This document shows positions 31,015 to 39,797 of a stretch of 64,000 nt of DNA, one piece after another. Within the stretch, counting starts at the first letter, position 1; each line of letters starts with the position of its first letter. A program made the translations under genes and the position numbers. The DNA is taken from the NCBI GenBank assembly GCA_945903445.1, contig CAMDNZ010000015.1, positions 1-64,000 on the forward strand, read 5' to 3'. Under the pieces are notes generated by a model. It did no database searches and had not been told where the DNA came from. It saw only the letters and a list, made by a program, of their open reading frames with translations. This DNA is from Bordetella parapertussis (lineage in GTDB: Bacteria > Pseudomonadota > Gammaproteobacteria > Burkholderiales > Burkholderiaceae_B).

Positions 31015-33543
31015 ATGCGCCCTGATGCTGTTCGCTCGTCTTCGACTCGCCCGCCCGCTGGATGGCGCCTGGGCTTGGCCATGTTGTGGCGTGACGCGCG
31101 TGCCGGTGAGTTGCGCCTGCTGGTGCTCGGATTGATCATTGCCGTCGCGGCGGTGACCAGCGTCGGCTTTCTGGCCGACCGTGTCGGCCGGGCGCTCGAG
31201 CGCGATGCCGGCCAGATGATGGGCGCCGACCTCAAGATCGACGGCGATCGCGCGCCTGCGGCTCAATATACGCAAGAAGCCCAGAAACGTGGCTTGAGCG
31301 CCATCACGACAGTGCAGTTTCCTTCCATGGCCAGCGCTGGCGATGCCTCGCAGTTGGTTTCGTTGAAAGCGGTGCCGGAGGGCTACCCCTTACGAGGCAC
31401 CTTGCGCAGTGCCGACCGGCCGGTAGGCGGCACGATCGAGGAGGGTGGCATGCCCGCGCCCGGAACGGTCTGGGTCGATGCTCAGCTGCTAGGTATGTTG
31501 AACATCGGCATGGGCGATGTCGTGCAACTGGGCGATATCGACCTCACGGTCACCCGCGTGGTCACCTATGAGCCGGATCGTGGCATGCAGTTCGTCAACG
31601 TGGCACCACGCGCGTTGATCAACAGTACCGATTTGCCCGCGACCAACTTGTTAGGCCCGGGGGCTCGACTCGACTACCACTTCCTGCTGGCGGGACCGCC
31701 CGAGGCGATCGGCGACTACGCCAATTGGGTCGCACCTCGCCTGGCCAGGGGCGAACGCCTGGACACCTTAGAGACGTCACGGCCCGAAGTGCGTCGCGCA
31801 CTCGACCGGGCGCAACGGTTTCTAGCCTTGGTCGCCTTGTTAGCAGTGTTGATTTCGGCGGTGGCGGTGGCGCTCTCGGCGCGCCGCTTCATGCTGCGCC
31901 ATCGCGATGGCATGGCAGTCATGCGTTGTCTGGGGGCCAGCCAGGCGCAAATCACGCGCATGCTGCTGGCCGAGTTCGCCGTTATCGGCCTGCTCGCATC
32001 GATGGTCGGTGCCTTGATCGGGCTGGGGGTGCATAGCCTGTTGATTCAAGCGCTGGATGGTTTGATCGAAACCGCCTTGCCCGCGCCGCGACCCATATCG
32101 GCTGTGCAGGGTGTGGCAGTGGGCTTGTGGCTGTTGTTCGGTTTCGCGATGCCTTCGGTGGCGCGCTTGCGCGATGTGCCGCCGGCCAGCGTGCTGCGCC
32201 GGGACGATCCGCCTTTGGCCATGCGTAGTCTGGCCGGATATGGGGTTGGTGCGCTGGGCTTTGCCGCCATCATCTGGTGGTTTGCGGGCGACGCTCGTCT
32301 GGGTGCGACGGTGGCGGCAGGGTTTTTGGGGGCATTTGCTTTGTTCGCGCTGGCGGGATGGGCCTGTCTGGCGCTATTGGGCCGCTTGCGTCCCCGCCTG
32401 GGCGGGTCGCCCGCACTGCGCTTTGCGCTGGCGGGTTTGGTGCGCCGGCGTGCGGCAACGCTGACCCAACTATGCGCGCTGGCGGTGGGACTGATGGCCT
32501 TGCTGCTATTGACGATGACGCGTACCGATCTGGTCGATGGCTGGCAACGCACGCTGCCACCCGATGCGCCCAATCGTTTCCTGATCAATATTCAACCCGA
32601 ACAGCGCGACGCAGTGGCCGATATGCTGACTCAAGCCGGCGTTCGGCAAGCCATGTTGGCACCCAACATTCGCGGCCGCTTGATCGAACGCAACGGCCAG
32701 CCCATCAAGGCCAGCCAGTACGAGAATCCGCGCGCTCAGCGCATGGTGAATCGAGAGTTCAATCTGTCCTACGCCCAGACCATTCCCGATTACAACCGCA
32801 TCGTCACGGGGCGTCCCTTGAATCCCGCCGCCATGGAAATGTCGCTGGAGGCCGACTTTGCCAACACATTGGGTTTGAATGTGGGCGATGCATTGACTTT
32901 CGATGTCGCCGGTCAGCCCGTTACCGTCACCATCACCAGTACCCGGGCCGTGGCCTGGGATACGTTTCGAGTCAATTTTTTCGCCATTCTCAGTCCGGCG
33001 GCCCTGGTCGACAGCCCGCAGACTTTCCTGACTTCGTTTCACTTGCCCGAGGGGCAGGGCGCATTGCTGCCCAAGCTGGTTCAGGCTTTCCCCAACATCA
33101 CGGTATTCGATGTCGATGCCATTTTGAATCAATTGCAAAGCGTGCTCGATCAGGTGGTAGGTGCGGTGCAGTTGTTGTTTGGTTTCGCTTTGGCGGCCGG
33201 TCTGTTGGTGTTGGGCGCGGCGTTGACGGCCACGCGCGACGAACGGGTGCGCGAGGCCGCGGTGCTGCGCGCACTAGGTGCGACGCGCTCGCAACTCGCG
33301 CGGGCGCAGCGTTTGGAATTGTTGGCCCTGGGCGGCTTGGCCGGTTTGCTGGCCGCGGGCGGGGCGCAGTTGATTGCTTTGGCGCTGTCGCGTTTCGTTT
33401 TCGACTTCGCCATCACGCTGGGTCTGTGGCCGTGGGTGGTGGGTGCCGCGATCGGTATGGTGGGGGCCTGGGCGGGCGGTGCGCTGGCCTTGCGAGGCGT
33501 GTTGCGTACGCCGCCCCTGGTGACCCTGCGCGAGGCTCGATAA
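31015..33543 (+). CDS. ybbP: ABC transporter permease of the YbbP/FtsX (MacB-like) type
   Basis: About 842 residues from the ATG at 31015. Two FtsX-like permease cores and a further membrane pair surround large extracytoplasmic segments (MGADLKIDGD...; INIQPEQRDAVADML). YbbP works with the ATPase YbbA, and often the esterase TesA, in other bacteria; neither is adjacent here. It ends directly before the globin gene (TAAATG). Confidence 0.85.
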   Translation: MRPDAVRSSSTRPPAGWRLGLAMLWRDARAGELRLLVLGLIIAVAAVTSVGFLADRVGRALERDAGQMMGADLKIDGDRAPAAQYTQEAQKRGLSAITTVQFPSMASAGDASQLVSLKAVPEGYPLRGTLRSADRPVGGTIEEGGMPAPGTVWVDAQLLGMLNIGMGDVVQLGDIDLTVTRVVTYEPDRGMQFVNVAPRALINSTDLPATNLLGPGARLDYHFLLAGPPEAIGDYANWVAPRLARGERLDTLETSRPEVRRALDRAQRFLALVALLAVLISAVAVALSARRFMLRHRDGMAVMRCLGASQAQITRMLLAEFAVIGLLASMVGALIGLGVHSLLIQALDGLIETALPAPRPISAVQGVAVGLWLLFGFAMPSVARLRDVPPASVLRRDDPPLAMRSLAGYGVGALGFAAIIWWFAGDARLGATVAAGFLGAFALFALAGWACLALLGRLRPRLGGSPALRFALAGLVRRRAATLTQLCALAVGLMALLLLTMTRTDLVDGWQRTLPPDAPNRFLINIQPEQRDAVADMLTQAGVRQAMLAPNIRGRLIERNGQPIKASQYENPRAQRMVNREFNLSYAQTIPDYNRIVTGRPLNPAAMEMSLEADFANTLGLNVGDALTFDVAGQPVTVTITSTRAVAWDTFRVNFFAILSPAALVDSPQTFLTSFHLPEGQGALLPKLVQAFPNITVFDVDAILNQLQSVLDQVVGAVQLLFGFALAAGLLVLGAALTATRDERVREAAVLRALGATRSQLARAQRLELLALGGLAGLLAAGGAQLIALALSRFVFDFAITLGLWPWVVGAAIGMVGAWAGGALALRGVLRTPPLVTLREAR

Positions 33544-33978
33544 ATGGTCTTCGTTCCCCCATCTCAAATGGAGCCGTATCTCGGTGAAATCGACATCACG
33601 CGAACCTTGTTCGATCAGATCGGTGGCGAACCCGTGATTCGCCAGATCGTCGAGCGTTTCTACGATCTGATGGATATCGATACCGACCTGGCCGCGCTGC
33701 GTCAGGCCCATGGCCCCAGCCTCGATCAGGCCCGCGAGCGCTTGTTCTTGTTCTTATGCGGCTACCTGGGTGGCCCCGACCATTACGTCCAGCAGTTTGG
33801 GCATCCGCGCCTGAGGGCTCGCCATCTGCCGTTTGCGATCGGCGAGGCCGAGCGCGATCAGTGGGTGATCTGCATGGGCCGCGCGATGCAGGACCTGAAC
33901 GTCGCGCCGGCATTGGCCGACCGACTGCTGCACGCTTTCTACGGCACCGCCGATTGGATGCGCAACCGTGCAGGCTGA
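33544..33978 (+). CDS. group II truncated haemoglobin
   Basis: 144 residues. The proximal His is His94 in RARHLPF, Trp107 (QW) is the group II G8 tryptophan, and Tyr40 fits B10. Such globins bind O2 and help detoxify NO or peroxide. The stop overlaps the GTG start of kdkA. Confidence 0.9.
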   Translation: MVFVPPSQMEPYLGEIDITRTLFDQIGGEPVIRQIVERFYDLMDIDTDLAALRQAHGPSLDQARERLFLFLCGYLGGPDHYVQQFGHPRLRARHLPFAIGEAERDQWVICMGRAMQDLNVAPALADRLLHAFYGTADWMRNRAG

Positions 33979-34678
33979 CACGACACAGCAGATCGACTGG
34001 GCAGATTCGCCCCGGGGCGCCATGTTGATGGCCTCGGAGCGAGGGGTGCCTGCCGGCCCACAGGCGCTCGATCCGCTCGCCTACGGCGAGCGTGCTACTT
34101 TGGTGACCCGAGGGGGACGGCAGGCTGCCTGGTTCGTCGTAGGAGAGTTCGGTGCCGGTGTGTTGCGTCACTATCGTCGCGGTGGGCTGGTCGCGCGCAT
34201 CAGCCGCGATGCCTATATCTGGCGGGGCGCCGAGGCGACCCGAAGTTTTGCCGAGTTCCGCATCATGACTCGCCTGCATGCCTCGGGATTGCGGGTGCCG
34301 CAGCCGCTGGCTGCTGCGTATTGGCGTCATGGCCCGTTCTATCGGGCCGCGTTGCTCACTCAGCGTATCCCCGGCGCACGTCCTTTGGCCGATCTGCTGG
34401 AACGCGCGCCCTTGCCGCAGGTGGCGCAAGCCATCTGCGCGATGCACCGGGCAGGCGTCTGGCACGCCGATCTGAACGCCTATAACATTCTGGTCGACGA
34501 TTCGGGGTGCGTCTGGCTGATCGATTTCGACCGAGCAACATTTGGCCGCTTGGATGGCGCCGGCCGAGAGGCAAATTTGCAACGTCTGGCGCGCTCGCTC
34601 AGAAAGGTCAGTGGCGAGACAGGGCAGGCAGCCGCTCGCACTGTGATCGATCACTATCGACACGTCTGCGCACAGTGA
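33968..34678 (+). CDS. kdkA: 3-deoxy-D-manno-octulosonic acid (Kdo) kinase
   Basis: 236 residues with a WaaP/KdkA kinase-like fold. The catalytic loop WHADLNAYN is at 165-173 with Asp168, and the metal loop DFDRATF starts at Asp186. The N-terminal half has FWG-like strands and an arginine-rich HYRRGG block. KdkA phosphorylates O-4 of Kdo in the LPS inner core. GTG start, 11-base overlap with the globin gene. Confidence 0.88.
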   Translation: MQADTTQQIDWADSPRGAMLMASERGVPAGPQALDPLAYGERATLVTRGGRQAAWFVVGEFGAGVLRHYRRGGLVARISRDAYIWRGAEATRSFAEFRIMTRLHASGLRVPQPLAAAYWRHGPFYRAALLTQRIPGARPLADLLERAPLPQVAQAICAMHRAGVWHADLNAYNILVDDSGCVWLIDFDRATFGRLDGAGREANLQRLARSLRKVSGETGQAAARTVIDHYRHVCAQ

Positions 34679-34786
34679 AATAACTGGTCTTGGGCAAAAA
34701 CGTCCCGGTGCGTGCCCCCCGAAGGAGCAAAGGCTTTATTATTTTGCCTTTCGCCCAACAATGATGGTTTGACACAGGGGACCACC

Positions 34787-35884
34787 ATGAAAAATACGTT
34801 CGCACGCGCGCTTCTGGGCGCGGTGGCTTTAAGCGTCGCTGGCACGAGCGCCGCGCAGCAGCAGGTCGTCAATATCTACAACTGGGCTGAGTACGTCGCC
34901 CCCGAGACGCTGCCGGGATTCGAAAACGCCACCGGCATCAAGCCGCGCTACGACATCTACGACACCAACGACATCCTGCAAGCCCGGCTGTTGGCCGGCA
35001 AGTCGGGTTATGACATTGTCGTGCCCTCGTCGCACTATGCCTCGCGTCAGATCGAGGCCGGCATGTTTCAGAAGCTCGATAAGTCAAAGATCCCAAACAT
35101 CAAGCATCTGGATCCGGCCATCATGGCCTTGCTCGAACCGATCGACCCGGGCAATCAGTACGCCATCCCCTGGGGCTACGGTACTAACGGCCTGGGCTAC
35201 AACGTCACCCGGGCCCAAGCGATCATGGGCAAAGAGGTCGATCTCGGCAACTGGGACATGCTCTTCAACCCCCAGAACGCCGCCAAGTTCAAAGACTGCG
35301 GGATTTCCGTGCTGGACGAGGCGGCGCAGGTCTTCCCTGCGGCGCTGGCCTATATCGGCAAGAACCCGAACAGCGACAAAATCGAAGATTACAAAGCGGC
35401 CTTCGAGGTTTTGAAAAAAATTCGTCCGTACATCCGCCAGTTCAGTTCGTCCGGTTATATCGACGAGTTGGCCACCGGTGAGTTGTGCATGGTCTATGGT
35501 TTTTCGGGCGACGTTATGATTTCGCGAGCGCGCGCCAAGGAAGCCAAGAAGGATTACGAGATCAACTACTTCATCCCTAAGGGGGGCGCACCCGCCTGGT
35601 TCGATTTGATGTTGATCCCCAAGGACGCGCCCAACGCGGCGAATGCTCATACGTTCATCAATTACATCGAGACGCCGGAAGTTCACGCGGCCATCACCAA
35701 CAAAATGTTCTACCCCAACGCCAACAAGGACGCACGTCAATTCGTCGCGCCTGCGATTGCCGACAATCCGATGATTTATCCGACCGCCGCTGTCACCAAA
35801 AGCCTGTACGTGATTCAAGCGCAACCCCTGCCGCTGCAGCGTCAGATGACGCGCATGTGGAACGAACTGAAGTCGGGGCGTTGA
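34787..35884 (+). CDS. potF: periplasmic putrescine-binding protein
   Basis: 365 residues from the ATG at 34787 with a signal peptide (residues 1-23, cleavage near TSAAQQQ). The VNIYNWAEYV start, YDIVVPSSHY, and IPWGYGTNGLGYN are typical of PotF-type polyamine-binding proteins. It is the first gene of potFGHI. The 108-base leader holds an AAAGGC/GCCTTT inverted repeat (34729-34751) but no recognisable riboswitch. Confidence 0.93.
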   Translation: MKNTFARALLGAVALSVAGTSAAQQQVVNIYNWAEYVAPETLPGFENATGIKPRYDIYDTNDILQARLLAGKSGYDIVVPSSHYASRQIEAGMFQKLDKSKIPNIKHLDPAIMALLEPIDPGNQYAIPWGYGTNGLGYNVTRAQAIMGKEVDLGNWDMLFNPQNAAKFKDCGISVLDEAAQVFPAALAYIGKNPNSDKIEDYKAAFEVLKKIRPYIRQFSSSGYIDELATGELCMVYGFSGDVMISRARAKEAKKDYEINYFIPKGGAPAWFDLMLIPKDAPNAANAHTFINYIETPEVHAAITNKMFYPNANKDARQFVAPAIADNPMIYPTAAVTKSLYVIQAQPLPLQRQMTRMWNELKSGR

Positions 35885-35889
35885 GCACT

Positions 35890-37017
35890 ATGATCGATAG
35901 TCGTTACGGGGTCCCGCACACGACCGACCCTGACGAATTCGTACGAGTCGCCGATGTCGTCAAGATTTTTGGCGATGTCGTGGCCGTTCGCTCGGTGAAT
36001 CTCAGCGTTCGGCGTAATGAAATCTTCGCGCTACTGGGCAGTTCGGGCTGCGGCAAATCGACGCTGCTGCGCATGCTGGCGGGTTTCGAAGAGGTCACCT
36101 CGGGCCAGATCGTGCTCGACGGCGAAGACATCACCGCCATCCCGCCGCACCGTCGACCGGTGAATATGATGTTTCGGTCGTACGCGCTGTTTCCGCACAT
36201 GACGGTACAGGCCAACGTTGCGTTTGGTCTGAAGCAAGAAGGTGTCGATGCGGCCGAAATTCACGACCGTGTGTTCGAGGCATTGGACCTGGTGCAGATG
36301 GCGGGTTATTCGCGGCGTAAGCCGCATCAGTTATCGGGTGGCCAGCAACAGCGTGTCGCGTTGGCGCGCTCCTTGGTCAAGCGGCCCAAGTTGCTGCTGC
36401 TCGACGAGCCGATGTCGGCGCTGGACAAGCAGATCCGTCAGAAGACGCAGATCGAGCTGGTGCGTATTCTTGAACAAGTGGGCGTGACCTGCATCATGGT
36501 CACTCACGATCAGGAAGAGGCGATGACTATGGCGCACCGCTTGGCCGTCATGACCGAAGGCCAGATCGTGCAGATGGGCACGCCGCAGGAAGTCTATGCT
36601 TTTCCGCGTTCGCGCTTCGTGGCGGGCTTTATCGGATCGACCAATCTGTTCACAGGCACCATTGTGATCGACGAACCCGATAGAGTGGCCATCGAGTGCG
36701 ACGAACTCAGCCGTCCGCTTGTCGTCAGCCACGGCGTGAGCGAACCCATCGGCATGGAAGTTCATGTATCCATCCGTCCCGAGCACGTGGTGGTGTCGCG
36801 CGACATGCCTGAAACAGAGGAAAACTGGGCGCACGGTCGGGTCAGCCACATGGCCTGGTTGGGCAGCTACGCGCTCTATCAGATTCGTCTGGACGCAGGC
36901 AAGGTAATCGAGGCCAGCGTACCCAGCCGTATCCTGGCCACCTTGGATGCGCCCGGTATCGAAGACGAGGTCTACGTCAGCTGGGATGCCGATAGCGCAA
37001 CGGTGCTGGCATCATGA
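35890..37017 (+). CDS. potG: putrescine ABC transporter ATP-binding protein (Q-loop residue replaced)
   Basis: 375 residues from the ATG at 35890. Walker A is GSSGCGKSTLL, the signature LSGGQQQRVALARSL, Walker B LLLLDEPMSALD, and the switch His is in MVTHDQEEA. A TOBE domain closes the protein. The Q-loop, NMMFQSYALFPHM in family members, reads NMMFRSYALFPHM: Arg96, codon CGG at 36175, one base from CAG. The gene is otherwise intact and overlaps potH by four bases. Confidence 0.94.
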   Translation: MIDSRYGVPHTTDPDEFVRVADVVKIFGDVVAVRSVNLSVRRNEIFALLGSSGCGKSTLLRMLAGFEEVTSGQIVLDGEDITAIPPHRRPVNMMFRSYALFPHMTVQANVAFGLKQEGVDAAEIHDRVFEALDLVQMAGYSRRKPHQLSGGQQQRVALARSLVKRPKLLLLDEPMSALDKQIRQKTQIELVRILEQVGVTCIMVTHDQEEAMTMAHRLAVMTEGQIVQMGTPQEVYAFPRSRFVAGFIGSTNLFTGTIVIDEPDRVAIECDELSRPLVVSHGVSEPIGMEVHVSIRPEHVVVSRDMPETEENWAHGRVSHMAWLGSYALYQIRLDAGKVIEASVPSRILATLDAPGIEDEVYVSWDADSATVLAS

Positions 37018-37931
37018 TCCGCGTACCGGTCGCACGGTTTCTACCATCCATGCGTACGCTGGCCATCGTGCCACCGTTTCTCTGGCTGGCGCTGTTTCTG
37101 CTGGTGCCGTTTTTGATGGTCCTGAAGATCAGCCTCGCGGACCTGAATTTTGGCTCGCCGCCCTACACGCCACTGTTGACCTTCCAAGAGGGGGCTACCC
37201 AGCTCACGTTGCACACCCAGGGCTATGCCCGGTTGTTCAGCGACAGCCTGTACGTCGCCACCTATCTGAACTCGGTCAAAATGGCCTTGGTCACTACGTT
37301 CTGGTGCGTGGTCATCGGCTATCCGATGGCCTATTACATCGCCCGTTCGTCACCGCGGATTCGGACGCTGCTGATGCTGGCCGTGATCTTGCCGTTCTGG
37401 ACCTCGCAACTGCTGCGCGTCTACGCATGGGTCGGCATTTTGCGCAGCGATGGTTTACTCAATAAGACGCTGATCGGGTTGGGTTTGATCTCGCAGCCGC
37501 TCGAGATCTATCGGACCGACGTGGCGGTCTATATTGGCATGATCTACGCCTATCTGCCGTTCTTCATTTTGCCCTTGTATGCCAATCTGGTGAAGATGGA
37601 TTTGCGCCTGCTCGAAGCGGCATACGACTTGGGCGCCAGACCCTGGCAAGCGTTCTGGCAAGTGACCGTGCCGTTGTCGCGCCCGGGCGTGATCGCGGGT
37701 GCCATGCTGGTGTTCATTCCCAGCGTCGGCGAATATGTCATCCCCGAGCTGTTGGGCGGGGCCGACACGCTGATGATGGGTCGCGTCATGTGGGGCGAAT
37801 TTTTCACTAATGCCGACTGGCCCATGGCCGCTGCCGTGACCTGCGTTATGGTGTTGCTGCTGTTGGTGCCTTTGGCCCTGTTCCAATATAACCAGATGAA
37901 GCAGATCCAGGCCGGTCGGGAGGGCGCATGA
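37014..37931 (+). CDS. potH: putrescine ABC transporter permease PotH
   Basis: 305 residues with six membrane segments. The EAA loop (EAAYDLGARPWQAFWQVTVPL) contacts PotG. It overlaps potG and potI by four bases each. Confidence 0.93.
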   Translation: MIRVPVARFLPSMRTLAIVPPFLWLALFLLVPFLMVLKISLADLNFGSPPYTPLLTFQEGATQLTLHTQGYARLFSDSLYVATYLNSVKMALVTTFWCVVIGYPMAYYIARSSPRIRTLLMLAVILPFWTSQLLRVYAWVGILRSDGLLNKTLIGLGLISQPLEIYRTDVAVYIGMIYAYLPFFILPLYANLVKMDLRLLEAAYDLGARPWQAFWQVTVPLSRPGVIAGAMLVFIPSVGEYVIPELLGGADTLMMGRVMWGEFFTNADWPMAAAVTCVMVLLLLVPLALFQYNQMKQIQAGREGA

Positions 37932-38731
37932 AAGGGCCCGACAAACGCGTGAAATGGCTGTCCTTGGGCTTGGGATTTTTATTTCTGTATGCGCCCATCG
38001 TCAGCCTGATGGTGTTCTCGTTCAATTCGTCGCCGCTGGTGACCTCGTGGTCGGGATTCTCGTTGCGGTGGTATGAGGCGCTGTTCAAGGACGAAGTGCT
38101 GCTGCGTGCGGCATGGCTGTCTTTTCAGATCGCCGGTCTGACCGCCACTGCGGCCGTCGTCATCGGCACCTGGGTCGGATATGTATTGGCGCGCATGGGC
38201 CGTTTCCGGGGTTTCGCCGTTTACGTCGGCATGATCAGTGCACCGCTGGTCATTCCCGAAGTGGTGTTAGGCATCTCTTTGCTCATCCTGTTCATCGAAA
38301 TGCGCAGCACGCTGGGTTGGCCGACTGATAACGGCATGTTCACGATCTGGGTCGGGCACACCACTCTGTGCATGGCCTATGTGGCGGTCATCATTCAGTC
38401 GCGCATCCGCGACCTCGACCGCTCGCTGGAAGAAGCGGCACTCGACCTGGGCGCATCGCCGTTGCGCGTCTTCTTCTCGATCACACTGCCGCTTATCGCG
38501 CCTGCGCTAGCGGCAGGTTGGTTGCTGGCGTTCACCCTGTCTTTAGACGACGTGGTGCTGGCGTCTTTTCTGTCGGGACCGGGGTTCTCGACCCTGCCCA
38601 TGGAAGTGTTCTCGCGAGTGCGCTTAGGCTTGCGTCCCGAAGTCAACGCACTGGCTACTTTGTTCATTTTGGCGGTGGGGATGTGCGTGATTGTCGCGCA
38701 TCGCCTCGTATGGCGTAAGGAGACGGCATGA
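37928..38731 (+). CDS. potI: putrescine ABC transporter permease PotI
   Basis: 267 residues with six membrane segments. The EAA loop is EEAALDLGASPLRVFFSI, and the family SLDDVVLASFLSGPG segment follows. It completes potFGHI and overlaps the Spx-like gene by four bases. Confidence 0.93.
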   Translation: MKGPDKRVKWLSLGLGFLFLYAPIVSLMVFSFNSSPLVTSWSGFSLRWYEALFKDEVLLRAAWLSFQIAGLTATAAVVIGTWVGYVLARMGRFRGFAVYVGMISAPLVIPEVVLGISLLILFIEMRSTLGWPTDNGMFTIWVGHTTLCMAYVAVIIQSRIRDLDRSLEEAALDLGASPLRVFFSITLPLIAPALAAGWLLAFTLSLDDVVLASFLSGPGFSTLPMEVFSRVRLGLRPEVNALATLFILAVGMCVIVAHRLVWRKETA

Positions 38732-39093
38732 CTGGTTTGACCCTGTTTGGTTTGAAGCAATGCAGCACCTGCGTCAAAGCGTCGAAGTGGCTGACCGAAC
38801 ACGACGTGCCGCATGCTTTCATCGACTATCGTGCCCAACCCGTCGCCCGCACCATACTCAAACAATGGGCGGGTCGCCTGGGCGGCTGGGAAAAACTGGT
38901 CAACCGAGCGTCGATGACTTGGCGCAATCTGGACGAGTCGCGCAAGTCGCCCAGCGGCGACGACGACTGGCTGGCACTCATCGCCGAATTCCCGGCCCTG
39001 GTGCGCCGGCCGGTGGCGGTTTCGCCCGATGGCGAAATCAGCGTCGGGTTCAATGAAAAGCGCTTCGTCGAGCGATTCGTTTCATCGGACTGA
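38728..39093 (+). CDS. ArsC/Spx-family thioredoxin-fold protein (YffB-like)
   Basis: 121 residues. The CSTC motif (residues ~12-15) near the N-terminus and the LVRRPV segment near 90 are typical of the ArsC/Spx/YffB family. Proteobacterial YffB members are thioredoxin-like proteins of uncertain role; arsenate reduction is not implied. It overlaps potI and the glycosylase gene. Confidence 0.85.
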   Translation: MTGLTLFGLKQCSTCVKASKWLTEHDVPHAFIDYRAQPVARTILKQWAGRLGGWEKLVNRASMTWRNLDESRKSPSGDDDWLALIAEFPALVRRPVAVSPDGEISVGFNEKRFVERFVSSD

Positions 39094-39764
39094 TGGCGCC
39101 CGTCATCGATCCGGGTTTTTACGAGTGCGATGCCCTCAGGCTCGCGCAGCGTCTGTTGGGAAAGGTGCTGCGCCGACGATGGCAGGGTCACTGGCTGGCG
39201 GCCCGCATCATTGAAACCGAAGCCTATACGCTGCTCGACAAGGGCAGTCACGCTTCACTGGGTTTCACTCACGCGCGACGTGCCTTGTTCATGGGAGGCG
39301 GCACGCTCTATATGTATTATGCGCGGGGTGGCGATTCCTTGAACATCGGCGCGGCGGGCGAGGGCAACGCCGTGCTGATCAAATCGGCCTACCCGTGGCA
39401 GGACACGCAATCGGGCCCCGAGGCGCTGGCGCTCATGCAGGCGCTTAACCTGGATGCCGCCGGACTGCCTCGTTCGGTCGAAAAACTGTGTGCGGGACAG
39501 ACGTTGCTATGTCGGGCCTTGGCCTTGAAGGTGTCAGAGTGGAACGCCGGCCGGTTCGATCCGACGCAGTTCTACCTGGATGACGTGGGCACGGTATTGC
39601 CGCAGATTATCCAGACGACGCGCCTGGGCATTTCGGCCGACCGCGATGCGCATCTGCCGTGGCGTTTCGTCGACCCAGCCTACGCGCGCTATTGCACTCT
39701 TAATCCTTTGCGACGCGGGCAAATATCCTCTGAACACTATTGCTACGTCGATAACGCAGGTTAG
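39093..39764 (+). CDS. mpg: DNA-3-methyladenine glycosylase (AAG/MPG type)
   Basis: 223 residues, Pfam Pur_DNA_glyco-like. The catalytic glutamate is in IIETEAY and the DNA-intercalating region in TLYMYYARGGDSLNIG. It excises alkylated purines. The start is ATG at 39093 overlapping the previous stop (TGATG). Its last ~17 codons (RRGQISSEHYCYVDNAG) recur in degraded form at about 40730 and 41750, see the repeat entries. Confidence 0.9.
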   Translation: MAPVIDPGFYECDALRLAQRLLGKVLRRRWQGHWLAARIIETEAYTLLDKGSHASLGFTHARRALFMGGGTLYMYYARGGDSLNIGAAGEGNAVLIKSAYPWQDTQSGPEALALMQALNLDAAGLPRSVEKLCAGQTLLCRALALKVSEWNAGRFDPTQFYLDDVGTVLPQIIQTTRLGISADRDAHLPWRFVDPAYARYCTLNPLRRGQISSEHYCYVDNAG

Positions 39765-39776
39765 CCCGTTTCGCTG
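39710..39776 (+). repeat. mpg 3'-tail repeat, copy 1 (the functional gene end)
   Basis: Contains the last codons of mpg (GQISSEHYCYVDNAG-stop) and about 14 bases beyond, ending CGTTTCGCTGG. It is the left border of the first of two tandem ~1-kb units, each carrying one toxin-A-like gene. Confidence 0.75.
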
Positions 39777-39797
39777 GAAAACACAGGGAGTAAGTCG

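Noticed and set aside
34729..34751. AAAGGC...GCCTTT inverted repeat in the potF leader as a possible riboswitch or terminator
   Set aside because: The stem is only six pairs with an 11-base loop, no T-run follows, and it matches no riboswitch class I recognise.
38728..39093. Arsenate reductase
   Set aside because: The protein has the Spx/YffB form with CSTC and lies in a polyamine operon without any ars genes, so an arsenic role is not supported.
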